From: JBNAGF01 sp049801055
GTDB lineage: Bacteria > Pseudomonadota > Alphaproteobacteria > Rhodobacterales > Rhodobacteraceae
Assembly (NCBI RefSeq): GCF_049801055.1
Contig: NZ_JBNAGF010000003.1
Span: forward strand, 310,001 to 374,000
Length of the DNA stretch: 64,000 nt
Direction: 5' to 3'
The notes under the pieces are model-generated. The model was given only the letters and a program-made list of their open reading frames with translations. It did not search any database and was not told where the DNA came from. Position 1 is the first letter of the stretch; each line of letters starts with the position of its first letter. Positions 17,007-24,616 of the stretch are shown in pieces. The position numbers and the translations under genes are program-made.

Positions 17007-17690
17007 TTAACCCTGCAGCGTCTCCCGTCGGATCAGATGAAAGCGTCCGTCGATGTCTTCCCCCATCAGGGCAAGGTCGGAAATGGGTATGCTGTCCTGC
17101 AACAGCGGTTCCAGATCCGTTCGCAGTTTCTCCCGTACCTGCCGCAGTTCTGGTTTGCCCAGTTTCTCGGTGAGGGTGATATGAAATCTGAAGAGGTCCA
17201 TGACATGTGGATAACCCCAACGGACAAGATGGCCTTCCTGCCGGGCCGTCAGCCCGGATGCCCGCCGTTTTTCAAGCTCAGAAGGCAATAAAGGCGCGCG
17301 GAACCTGTCCAGTTCACGAACGCAGGCTGCGGCGAGGTCTGATATCCCTACGCAATCCCCTGCCGGGCAAAGTGCCAGAAATCGCCCGAGTTTTCTGATT
17401 TCGAGCCTTTCGATCATGACCGGCGGCAACGACGTGCAAAGGGCAGAAAACTGATCCTGCAGGCCGGCTGCGCTCTGGTTTTCGGCCAGGCGGAACGGAG
17501 GCTTCAACGTGGCGTGAAGCCCGTATCGTCGCGGCGCCTCGGTAATTTTTTTAAGATCCAGTCCATCGGCAGGAGGATGCTCGATGGATCGACCGGTTTC
17601 TGCGTCCCATCCGAGCCATGCGATGCAATACCGGACCCATTCTTCGGTCATGTGAGGCAGGTAGTAGACTGCAAAACGCCTGTAGCTCAA
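17007..17690 (-). CDS. DUF1045 protein, 2H phosphoesterase superfamily
   Basis: A 227-residue protein with the two HxT motifs of the 2H phosphoesterase fold, H59-A-T61 in GLHATLKPPF and H170-I-T172 in RFHITLTEK. DUF1045 proteins are usually found with phosphonate (phn) genes, where they are annotated as phosphonate metabolism proteins. No phn gene is in the window. Instead it is the last gene of a glycosyltransferase operon, 53 bases downstream of a methyltransferase. A 2H enzyme could cleave a cyclic phosphodiester or nucleotide-linked intermediate; the actual substrate is unknown. Confidence 0.82.
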   Translation of the reverse strand: MSYRRFAVYYLPHMTEEWVRYCIAWLGWDAETGRSIEHPPADGLDLKKITEAPRRYGLHATLKPPFRLAENQSAAGLQDQFSALCTSLPPVMIERLEIRKLGRFLALCPAGDCVGISDLAAACVRELDRFRAPLLPSELEKRRASGLTARQEGHLVRWGYPHVMDLFRFHITLTEKLGKPELRQVREKLRTDLEPLLQDSIPISDLALMGEDIDGRFHLIRRETLQG

Positions 17691-17743
17691 AACGCACTCC
17701 GCGATGAAAAAGCGATACTCAACCTGTCATCCGGCGGTCGGCC

Positions 17744-18220
17744 TCAGGCCCGGTAGAACAGGTAACGGTCAGGGGCGATGCTGTCCGGTCCCTTGACCTG
17801 CTCAAATCCAACCAGCGGCTGGCCCGAGATCAGGTATCCCCCCGGCACCATGACCTGCGCAATCAGCGGGCTCAGACGCGCGGCTTCTGCGACGTCTTCT
17901 TCTTTGATCCCGCGCCCGAAATCATAATGCGCAAGGGCAATTCTGTGGCCGCTTTGCGCGAGTTTCCGAAGCATGGGTTCAGCTTCGCCCTGAAGAAAAT
18001 CTGCTTCTGGCGGGGTGCAGGACGGATGACATTGAAGCACCCTGTCCATAACCCAAATCCGGCGTGTGGGAAGCGTTTCGCGCAGGTGATCGTAGGTGCG
18101 GCCGTTGCCGAGACCCATGTCGAGTACATCACCATCCATTGGGGCGATCCGCTCGGCTGCCCAGTTCAGGCCGTCTCTCTGGGCGGCCAGTCTGCGCAAC
18201 ATTGAATCCAGCCTACTCAT
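17744..18220 (-). CDS. Small class I SAM-dependent methyltransferase-like protein (copy 1)
   Basis: A 158-residue, unusually short Rossmann methyltransferase. Motif I is DVLDMGLGNGRTY (about 31-43), followed by RRIWVMDRV and the loop CHPSCTPP; a complete substrate-recognition domain is lacking. It is clearly paralogous to the gene at 33125-33610: both begin MSRLD and share LGLGNGRTY-type motif I and HPxxTP. It lies three bases after the deacetylase-like gene in the glycan operon. A single-domain methyltransferase of this size could methylate a sugar or small molecule, but no substrate is supported. Confidence 0.78.
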   Translation of the reverse strand: MSRLDSMLRRLAAQRDGLNWAAERIAPMDGDVLDMGLGNGRTYDHLRETLPTRRIWVMDRVLQCHPSCTPPEADFLQGEAEPMLRKLAQSGHRIALAHYDFGRGIKEEDVAEAARLSPLIAQVMVPGGYLISGQPLVGFEQVKGPDSIAPDRYLFYRA

Positions 18221-18223
18221 TCT

Positions 18224-19018
18224 CTATTCCTCATCTTGATGCCGTGCGTACCGTGCGGAAGCTTTGAGGGCCGCTGTCGAGGGCAAGGCCCAAGGGCGGA
18301 CAGGGCCGGCCATCAACCGTTCGAGCACCGCTTCGCTGAACGCCCAAATCTGTTGATCATGGACAAGGTGATGGGTCAACAACCCATATGGCTCGTCGTT
18401 GTCTGCTCGCCCGTACCGGCGGTCCTGCAACTGCAAAACCAATTGCTCGACAAGGTGGGCAGGATCGGCAAGGCTGCGGCTTCCGCGCCAGTCGATTGGG
18501 TCTAGATGCGTGTTGATCTGCAAAAGGTCGGGCGCAGCAACGGGCGTATTGCGCGGGGTGAACGTAGACACCGCCCGAAATCCCAGATTGCCCAGTCCGG
18601 GCAGAATATCATGTGAGATCCGGTTCCACGGTGGTACAAAAATCGGGCAAAGCGCCTTGCCGAACAGGTCCCGCAAGCGGGCAATCCCGGTATGTGCATC
18701 GTTCAGCATGGCCTCTGGTGATCTGTGGGGCCCAAACTCCGCCTTTTTCTCATCCTTCGGTGCATGGCTGAAATGAGCCCACCCGTGCACCACCGGTATC
18801 ATGTGATCGGGTAGGCGATCAGCCAGTTCTTGCCGTGCGTCGCGCGGGATCACGGCAAGATGCACGGGCAGTCCCACCCGATCTGAGAGTGAGATCAGCT
18901 GATCAAGCTGTAGCGTCCGATCAACCGCGTCATCATCGCGCCACCAGATCGGCAGCGTCAGCTCGGCTCGGTGCCAAGCTTCTAGTTCGCGTTCCAGTGG
19001 GGAGAGGTCGAATGTCAT
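18224..19018 (-). CDS. Polysaccharide deacetylase-like protein
   Basis: A 264-residue protein related to the NodB/polysaccharide deacetylase fold. Metal-site residues appear as the acidic cluster D28-D30 in IWWRDDDAV and H78/H82 in VVHGWAHFSH; a further motif PIFVPPWNRI (about 120) corresponds to the RxPxG-like segment, changed to PPWN. No signal peptide is seen, so it should act in the cytoplasm on a precursor or lipid-linked sugar rather than on surface polymer. ATGA overlap (19015-19018) with the preceding glycosyltransferase supports translational coupling. Confidence 0.75.
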   Translation of the reverse strand: MTFDLSPLERELEAWHRAELTLPIWWRDDDAVDRTLQLDQLISLSDRVGLPVHLAVIPRDARQELADRLPDHMIPVVHGWAHFSHAPKDEKKAEFGPHRSPEAMLNDAHTGIARLRDLFGKALCPIFVPPWNRISHDILPGLGNLGFRAVSTFTPRNTPVAAPDLLQINTHLDPIDWRGSRSLADPAHLVEQLVLQLQDRRYGRADNDEPYGLLTHHLVHDQQIWAFSEAVLERLMAGPVRPWALPSTAALKASARYARHQDEE

Positions 19019-20157
19019 GCCGTTGCCTCCCTTAGCGTCACCGCGATTTCCACCGACCGGATTGCACCGTCGAACTGCAGGGCGGGTGCCGGTGATCGGC
19101 CGCTGGCCAGAAGAGTCTCGATCGTTCGGGCGAGACCGTCACCGGTTAGTTCCGAACTTTTCAGGACAGCGAATTGCGGCATGTGGGACAGAGCCGCCGC
19201 TCGCAAACCCTGTTCCACTTCCTGGCCATCGTCGAACGGGATCAGGACTGCCGGTGTTCCGGCTTGCAGGAGGTCCAGCATGGTATTGTAGCCGCACATG
19301 CTCACCGAGGCCGCGCAATGGTTCAGCATCTGCCGGAAATCCGGCCGGATGCGCTCGATCAATACCGGTGCATCCCCAGCGATCTGTTGCAGCTCTTTGA
19401 TCCTTTTCGGAGCATCGGATCCACCTACCAGCAGCCTCCAGCGCCGGTCTGAGATTTTCGTGGCGGCGTTGATAGCAGCATGAAAGATCGGCCCTCCGAC
19501 AGAGCCACCGCCGGCGCTGACCACAATCTCGTTTTTGCCCAGTTTTTCGGGGTGCGGCCCAACAGGGACAGGGGCTACATAGCCGGTGTAGTGCAGCTTG
19601 CGTTCCAGTTTTTCTGAAACCGGCCAACTGGCCTGAAGCCGGGTCGCCGTTGGGTCCGAGTGAACAAGGACACCATCATAGTACTGTTCGAGGACGGTAT
19701 CCGTAACTACCGCCTTTTCCGGCTTCGAAGGAGGGGCAAGAATGTCACGGATCGAGCTTAGGATCAGCGGCGGGCGCGGTTGTTGATGGGCCGCCTGCAG
19801 CAGGGAAAGAAACTCCTCTCGCAGAACCCTGCGTCCGAAAGGATAGAGCTCTGTGATCAGGATATCGGGTGCGAAACTCTTGACCGCCGACACCATGCCG
19901 ATGCGTCTGGCTTCTAGATAGGCCGCGTCCGCCAGAGATCCGCATTCCGTCAACAAGCGGGTGAAGTTCGTGCCGTCGGAACGCAAAGGTGGCAGATTGA
20001 GAATATCCAATCCATTGCTGTTCAGTTGTGGGGCAGGCATCCCCCCCGAGACCACCAGAATTTCGTGATCTTGCGCCGCAAAGGCCCGACCCAGCGTAAG
20101 TGCGCGGCTTAGGTGGCCGGTCCCCAAAAGATGCGTTACCGCGATCAGCACCTTCAC
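19015..20157 (-). CDS. Glycosyltransferase, GT28/MurG-like fold
   Basis: A 380-residue GT-B glycosyltransferase. The N-terminal loop VTHLLGTGHLSRALTLG (about 6-22) and the C-terminal nucleotide-sugar site SMCGYNTMLDLLQAGTPAVLIPF (about 291-313) are typical of the GT28-like group. GTG 20157 is chosen because it overlaps the upstream stop as GTGA; the frame can be extended to 20358, but that part overlaps the phosphatase and is not protein-like. It probably transfers a sugar from a nucleotide donor to a cytoplasmic acceptor. It resembles the first gene of the operon (23058-24281), suggesting old duplication within the locus. Confidence 0.82.
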   Translation of the reverse strand: MKVLIAVTHLLGTGHLSRALTLGRAFAAQDHEILVVSGGMPAPQLNSNGLDILNLPPLRSDGTNFTRLLTECGSLADAAYLEARRIGMVSAVKSFAPDILITELYPFGRRVLREEFLSLLQAAHQQPRPPLILSSIRDILAPPSKPEKAVVTDTVLEQYYDGVLVHSDPTATRLQASWPVSEKLERKLHYTGYVAPVPVGPHPEKLGKNEIVVSAGGGSVGGPIFHAAINAATKISDRRWRLLVGGSDAPKRIKELQQIAGDAPVLIERIRPDFRQMLNHCAASVSMCGYNTMLDLLQAGTPAVLIPFDDGQEVEQGLRAAALSHMPQFAVLKSSELTGDGLARTIETLLASGRSPAPALQFDGAIRSVEIAVTLREATA

Positions 20158-20738
20158 CGGGCAGCCTCCCTGAGCACCAGTCGAACAGGTTCCGGTGCAG
20201 GCGTCCAGTTGTCGAGGTCGATGATAAACAGGCGGTTTCGTTTGATCCGAAACGGGGCAGGGCCATCGAAGTGCCAGCCATGTGCGCGGGCAAGAAGCAC
20301 ACGCATGATACCGATATGACAGACGGCGACCGCATCGGTTTTCAGTCCTTCGGCCCAAGGCCGCAATCGGTGCCAGACTTCTTGCGGGCTTTCTCCGTTT
20401 GGTGGCCGATAGTCCCAGCCCCAGTCTTCGATATGTCGGTATCCGCTGCCGTTCTGAGCCAGAAGGTCAACGCCGCGCTTGCCTTCCCAATCGCCCCAGT
20501 TCATCTCGGTCAGGGCAGGGTCGGTTTTCGGTTTGTGGGCTGCGACCAGCTCCGCGGTTTCACGGGCGCGGGCAAGCGGGCTTGACCACAGCTCTGCCTG
20601 CTCCCACGGCACGGGCAACGCGTAGCCCGCCAATTCCTTCCGGGCTTCCGCGTCAAGCGGGATATCGCTTCGGCCCTGAATTTGACCGGCTCGGTTCCAT
20701 GCGGTGTGACCGTGGCGGAGAAGGGCGAGTTTTGTCAT
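20154..20738 (-). CDS. Histidine phosphatase family protein
   Basis: A 194-residue branch-1 histidine phosphatase (phosphoglycerate-mutase-like). The phosphohistidine motif is LLRHGHTAWN at residues 5-14, followed by GRSDIPL, SSPLARARETAEL with the second arginine, and VCHIGIMRVLL with the second histidine. ATG 20738 overlaps the stop of the upstream glycosyltransferase by 4 bases, so it is preferred over the upstream in-frame ATG at 20765. In this operon it could remove phosphate from a sugar phosphate or lipid-linked intermediate, similar in position to GmhB/CobC-type enzymes in other glycan loci. Confidence 0.85.
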   Translation of the reverse strand: MTKLALLRHGHTAWNRAGQIQGRSDIPLDAEARKELAGYALPVPWEQAELWSSPLARARETAELVAAHKPKTDPALTEMNWGDWEGKRGVDLLAQNGSGYRHIEDWGWDYRPPNGESPQEVWHRLRPWAEGLKTDAVAVCHIGIMRVLLARAHGWHFDGPAPFRIKRNRLFIIDLDNWTPAPEPVRLVLREAAR

Positions 20739-21799
20739 GTCCGGTCCTCTGTCAACGGGCGGCACGCGGCCCAGAATTTGTGAGTAGCGGCAGGGCGCAG
20801 GTGCCTTGACGCAACATAATCGCGCGCCATGTCAGACTGCGCCTGACGGCTTTCCAGAATCTTCGAGATGCAGTCGGCAAGACCTTTCGGTCCGGTCTCG
20901 GGATCAGGGCAATGACCCGGGCACACGACGTCGCGCACGCCGGGTCGGTCCTGCGCGGCCACGGGAACCCCCGCAGCCTGCGCTTCTAGATAGACCATCC
21001 CGTAGGCTTCGTTGACACCGGGCCAGAGAAACAGCGAAGCGCGAGCATAGGCAGCGGTCAGATCCTCCCGATCCAGTTGCCCAAGAAACTTTACCCGGTC
21101 TCCGAACCGGCTCAGAAGCGCTTCGACCTGAGAACGCGCCGGTCCGTCGCCCGCGATGTCCAATCTCCAATCGCCGCCGAGCTCCGCCAGGGTGTCGGCA
21201 ATGATCCGATAGGAGGCGAGCTTGTCGCCTTCACGCATCATCGCAACCGTGAGCATCGCCCCGGTGTCGGTCGAGGGCTCAGGCAGGTCATCGCGAGGCA
21301 GGAAAGGCGGCAGATTGACCAAAGTTTGGTTTCCGAACCGATCTCGATCAAGCGTGATGAGGTCGTTTGCCGTGGGATAAAAAATAACATCCGCAGCATC
21401 ACACGCCTCATGCGCAGCCTTGGCGAAACCTTTCCACGGCCCCTTGAGCCGGCTAGACGCGCGGGTGGACTCGATCTGCACATATGGCCGGCCACGGGCC
21501 TTGCAAACCGCTGGGCCAAGCAGGTCAGGTGCCTTGTAATAGTTGTGATATGTGACCCAGATGTCGAAATCCGGAAGCTGGGCGATCAGACGGTTGGCTT
21601 CGGTTCTGGCGTCTTCCAGCAAACCTGTCTGAACCGCGGGATCGCCGGCCTTGTCATAGAGCCGAAGTTCGGACACCAGCGAAACCGGGTCCCCTTCAGC
21701 TCCGATTGCAGCCATGAGATAGCGTGCCATTTCCCGGTCGCCAGAAGGCACAGGATGGTTGGGGGATTTCATTGGCGCATAGAAGGCGACCCTGGCCAT
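20735..21799 (-). CDS. Glycosyltransferase family 4 protein
   Basis: A 354-residue GT-B retaining glycosyltransferase. N-terminal VAFYAPMKSPNHPVPSGDREMARYLM resembles the acceptor loop of GT4 enzymes, and the donor site carries the EX7E-type segment in FLWPGVNEAYGMVYLEAQAAGVPV (about 255-275). ATG 21799 is chosen since it lies 2 bases after the upstream stop. The product lacks membrane segments and should act at the cytoplasmic face. Overlap with the phosphatase gene by ATGA at 20735-20738. Confidence 0.85.
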   Translation of the reverse strand: MARVAFYAPMKSPNHPVPSGDREMARYLMAAIGAEGDPVSLVSELRLYDKAGDPAVQTGLLEDARTEANRLIAQLPDFDIWVTYHNYYKAPDLLGPAVCKARGRPYVQIESTRASSRLKGPWKGFAKAAHEACDAADVIFYPTANDLITLDRDRFGNQTLVNLPPFLPRDDLPEPSTDTGAMLTVAMMREGDKLASYRIIADTLAELGGDWRLDIAGDGPARSQVEALLSRFGDRVKFLGQLDREDLTAAYARASLFLWPGVNEAYGMVYLEAQAAGVPVAAQDRPGVRDVVCPGHCPDPETGPKGLADCISKILESRQAQSDMARDYVASRHLRPAATHKFWAACRPLTEDRT

Positions 21800-21801
21800 G
21801 G

Positions 21802-23061
21802 TTAGCCCACCCGGCTCAGCCGGGACTGGCACATCGTATCTAGCCGTTGCGACAGTCTCTTGATACCGGGGGGCATTGTGAATTCGCGCACCAGCCTGGC
21901 ATACGCCGCGTCGGCCATGTCTGCTGCAACAACCGGGTTCCGTGCCATCAAGGCAATTGCATCGGCCAACGCGGCCGGTTCGTCTTTGGAGAGAAGCCCG
22001 TGTGACCCGGTTTCGATAAACTCGGGAATTGCCGCGACCGGTGTGGATAGGATCGGAAGCTTTTGGGAGGCTGCCTCCATTAGAACGTTTGGTAGCCCGT
22101 CCCTGTCTCCGTCCGAGGCAATTCGGCTGGGCAGGACAAACAGGTCAGCCTTTCGCATGGCGTCTATCACTTCTGGCTGATCGCAGGCGCCCAGCCAGGA
22201 GATCCGGTCCGATAATCCGGCGTCTTCCGCCTTTGCTGAAAACGCGGATTTCAATTCCCCACCACCGATATGGGTCCAGCGCCAGTCGAGGTCGGCGGGC
22301 AACAGAGAAAATGCTTCTATCAGACGGTCGAAGCCCTTTTTTTCCACAAGCCGTCCGACGGACAACATGTGCAGCGGGGCGTTGACTGAGCGCACTTCGC
22401 GATCGGCTGGAGGGGGGAACCGGCTCAGATCCAGGCCGTGGTACACAAGATCAATCCGATCAGGATCGCGTGCGAGTTGGCGCAAATGCGCGGCTCCATA
22501 GGCCGTACAGGTCGCACCAAAGCTTGCCCCGTGCGTTGTGGGATCCAGCTTTTCGCGCAACTCCCAGTCCGGCGAAGTCCAGATGTCCTTGGCGTGGGCG
22601 GAAAAGCTCCAGGGCAATCCCAGCATAATCGCAGCGTAGCGCGTCACCGAAGACGGCGTATGCAGAAAATGCGCATACAGCCCATGCACGCTATCAGGCA
22701 GCTCGGCGGCCAGAACGCAGGCTTGCCCGAACCGACGAATGCGGTTCTGGCTGACATCGCGCGCCAAATCCGCACGCCAGACACGATAGGCCTCGGGATA
22801 CCCGGGTAAGGTGCCCGCGACTGCGCGCGCGGCCCAAACCCGATCGGGATCTTCGTGCAAATACTCGGGCAAATAGCGCACGCGAGCCTTTAGCTGTTCG
22901 TGCAAGGGGTGGCGCTTGGTATCTGTCGGATAGCGCAGCGACCAGATATCGAAATCGTGGCCGGCATCCTCAAGCGCGACAAGCTCCTGAGCGATGAATG
23001 TTTCAGACAATCGGGGCCAGCCTTTGACAAGCACGGCAAGCCGGGGCGTGCCGGTGCTCAT
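21802..23061 (-). CDS. Glycosyltransferase family 4 protein
   Basis: A 419-residue GT4 enzyme of the group that begins with a KGWPRLSETFIAQEL acceptor loop (about 14-28). The donor-binding EX7E region reads GLPNVLMEAASQKLPILSTPVAAIPEF (about 330-355), and FSAHAKDIWTSPDWEL lies in the interdomain region. ATG 23061 overlaps the upstream stop as ATGA; the longer frame to 23280 lies inside the upstream gene. Similar enzymes work in exopolysaccharide and glycolipid assembly. Donor and acceptor sugars cannot be read from the sequence. Confidence 0.85.
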   Translation of the reverse strand: MSTGTPRLAVLVKGWPRLSETFIAQELVALEDAGHDFDIWSLRYPTDTKRHPLHEQLKARVRYLPEYLHEDPDRVWAARAVAGTLPGYPEAYRVWRADLARDVSQNRIRRFGQACVLAAELPDSVHGLYAHFLHTPSSVTRYAAIMLGLPWSFSAHAKDIWTSPDWELREKLDPTTHGASFGATCTAYGAAHLRQLARDPDRIDLVYHGLDLSRFPPPADREVRSVNAPLHMLSVGRLVEKKGFDRLIEAFSLLPADLDWRWTHIGGGELKSAFSAKAEDAGLSDRISWLGACDQPEVIDAMRKADLFVLPSRIASDGDRDGLPNVLMEAASQKLPILSTPVAAIPEFIETGSHGLLSKDEPAALADAIALMARNPVVAADMADAAYARLVREFTMPPGIKRLSQRLDTMCQSRLSRVG

Positions 23062-24281
23062 TGTGCGGCCTGCTGCTGTTGTCCGGAAAGCAGCGCCTCG
23101 ACGCGGCGTGTTACATAGTCGAGGCCGTCCAGAAGCCCGTCCTGAATTGACTGTGAGGGGAGCGGTTGATCGGGCAAGCCGCGAATGGCCCGGATCATCG
23201 CCTCGGGGGCCAGACCGTCGCGCCACTCGTCTATCATACGCACGAGGCCAAGCTCTTCGGCACGTTTGGCCCGGATCCATTGTTCAAGCCTTGGGACGGT
23301 TCGGGGTACGATAACCGCGCGCTTGTCAAAGGAAAGCACTTCGCAAAAGGTGTTGTATCCACCCATGCAAACCACGCCCTTTGCACCGGAAAACAGCGTT
23401 TCGATCTGGGATTCAAATCCGACGGCCTCCACGCGGCCATTCAGGGCGGCAACGCGGGTTTCGAATTCGACCCGCGTTTCACCGGACAAGAAGGGGCCAT
23501 AGACAAGGATTGCTCGCGGCGAAAGGCCGGGATCCTGTTCGTATGCGGACAGAACCAGGTCTACCATTGCCTTGCCGTCGCCTCCGCCTCCGGGCGTAAC
23601 GAGGATGTAAGGATCCCCCGGCGGCTCGTCCGAGGCCGTTAGTTCGCGTTTCAGGTAACCCGTCCAATGCATTCGGGACTGGGACTCGGGGCTAAGTGCC
23701 AGCCCGGATGTCGGATCATAGACGGATCGCAAGCCGTAGACCCAGATTTCATCATAGAATTGCTCGGTCGCGTGCAAGGCATCTTTGCGCTCCCATTCGG
23801 CGGCCAGAACTTCGGGTTCATCCAATACATCGCGCAGGCCCAGCACAAGCTTTGCCCGCCCGGTCTCGCGTAGCATCTCCAGCGTCGGCAGGAGTTCTCC
23901 CCTGAAGCCAGTTGGCTCTTTGTCGACGATCAGCACATCCGGGTCATACTGGCGGGCTGTCGAACGGATCAGTCCGGCCCGCAACTCGGTGACTTCTTCA
24001 ATTCCCATCCCCATTGTCTGCGAGGCATAGGATCCGTCACTGCGCTTGGTTACGCCGGGAAGACGCACATGATCGACGCGTTGCGGAAAGGTAAAACGGC
24101 CAGCCACCGGTGAGCCGGTGAGAATAAGGGCCGATATCTTGGGGTTGGCCCTCGTGATTGCCGTGGCAAGCGCGCGGGAGCGCCGCAGATGACCCAACCC
24201 GAACGTGTCGTGGCTGTAAAGCATCACACGAGGGGCGCGTTCTCCGTCCCGAGCGGCAGCCATGTCACCTGCACTATTCAT
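23058..24281 (-). CDS. Glycosyltransferase, GT28-like (COG4671-type)
   Basis: A 407-residue predicted glycosyltransferase and first gene of the eight-gene operon. The N-terminal loop VMLYSHDTFGLGHLRRSRALA and the C-terminal VVCMGGYNTFCEVLSFDKRAVIVPR (about 300-325) define a GT-B fold close to the predicted glycosyltransferase group COG4671. PGGGGDGKAMVDL near residue 225 is the glycine-rich interdomain loop. ATG 24281 has AGAGG upstream; ATG 24263 is an alternative that would drop six residues. The protein is soluble. It shares overall architecture with the gene at 19015-20157. Confidence 0.8.
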   Translation of the reverse strand: MNSAGDMAAARDGERAPRVMLYSHDTFGLGHLRRSRALATAITRANPKISALILTGSPVAGRFTFPQRVDHVRLPGVTKRSDGSYASQTMGMGIEEVTELRAGLIRSTARQYDPDVLIVDKEPTGFRGELLPTLEMLRETGRAKLVLGLRDVLDEPEVLAAEWERKDALHATEQFYDEIWVYGLRSVYDPTSGLALSPESQSRMHWTGYLKRELTASDEPPGDPYILVTPGGGGDGKAMVDLVLSAYEQDPGLSPRAILVYGPFLSGETRVEFETRVAALNGRVEAVGFESQIETLFSGAKGVVCMGGYNTFCEVLSFDKRAVIVPRTVPRLEQWIRAKRAEELGLVRMIDEWRDGLAPEAMIRAIRGLPDQPLPSQSIQDGLLDGLDYVTRRVEALLSGQQQQAAQ

Positions 24282-24616
24282 TCTAGCCTCTGTTATCCGG
24301 AACGGGCACATTCCCGATCGGAGGTTCCCATGATGCCGCAGGTGATCCCCGCTTTCATTTCAGTCTGCCGATCGACCAAATGAACGCGGATCTGTCTACG
24401 GTAAAGGCACCTTTCGATCACACACTCTACTAGTAAATTCCGGTGGCAATGAAAACACGTAATCGGGAGGTATCTTGTAAGGTAAACTGTTGCGATGGTA
24501 GGGCAACAATCCAGCCGATCCCGCCGATTGCGGTGCCACTTGCTGTCGTTTAGCGTGGGGTATGCGCCGCAATTGTCGGCAACCCCTGCGGACCCGAAAC
24601 CGAGTAGATCTGACCT
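24282..24616. other. Intergenic region between glycan operon and mechanosensitive channel
   Basis: These 335 bases hold the divergent promoters of the glycan operon and the channel gene, but no convincing -35/-10 pair could be picked by eye. A well-placed GGAGG (24320-24324) precedes ATG 24330, which opens a 17-codon frame ending at 24383; this could be a leader peptide or chance. No repeat, RNA gene or riboswitch was recognised. Confidence 0.4.

Noticed and set aside
24449..24550. 33-codon frame with three cysteines in the 24282-24616 gap
   Set aside because: No ribosome binding site and no sign of constraint; length is expected by chance.
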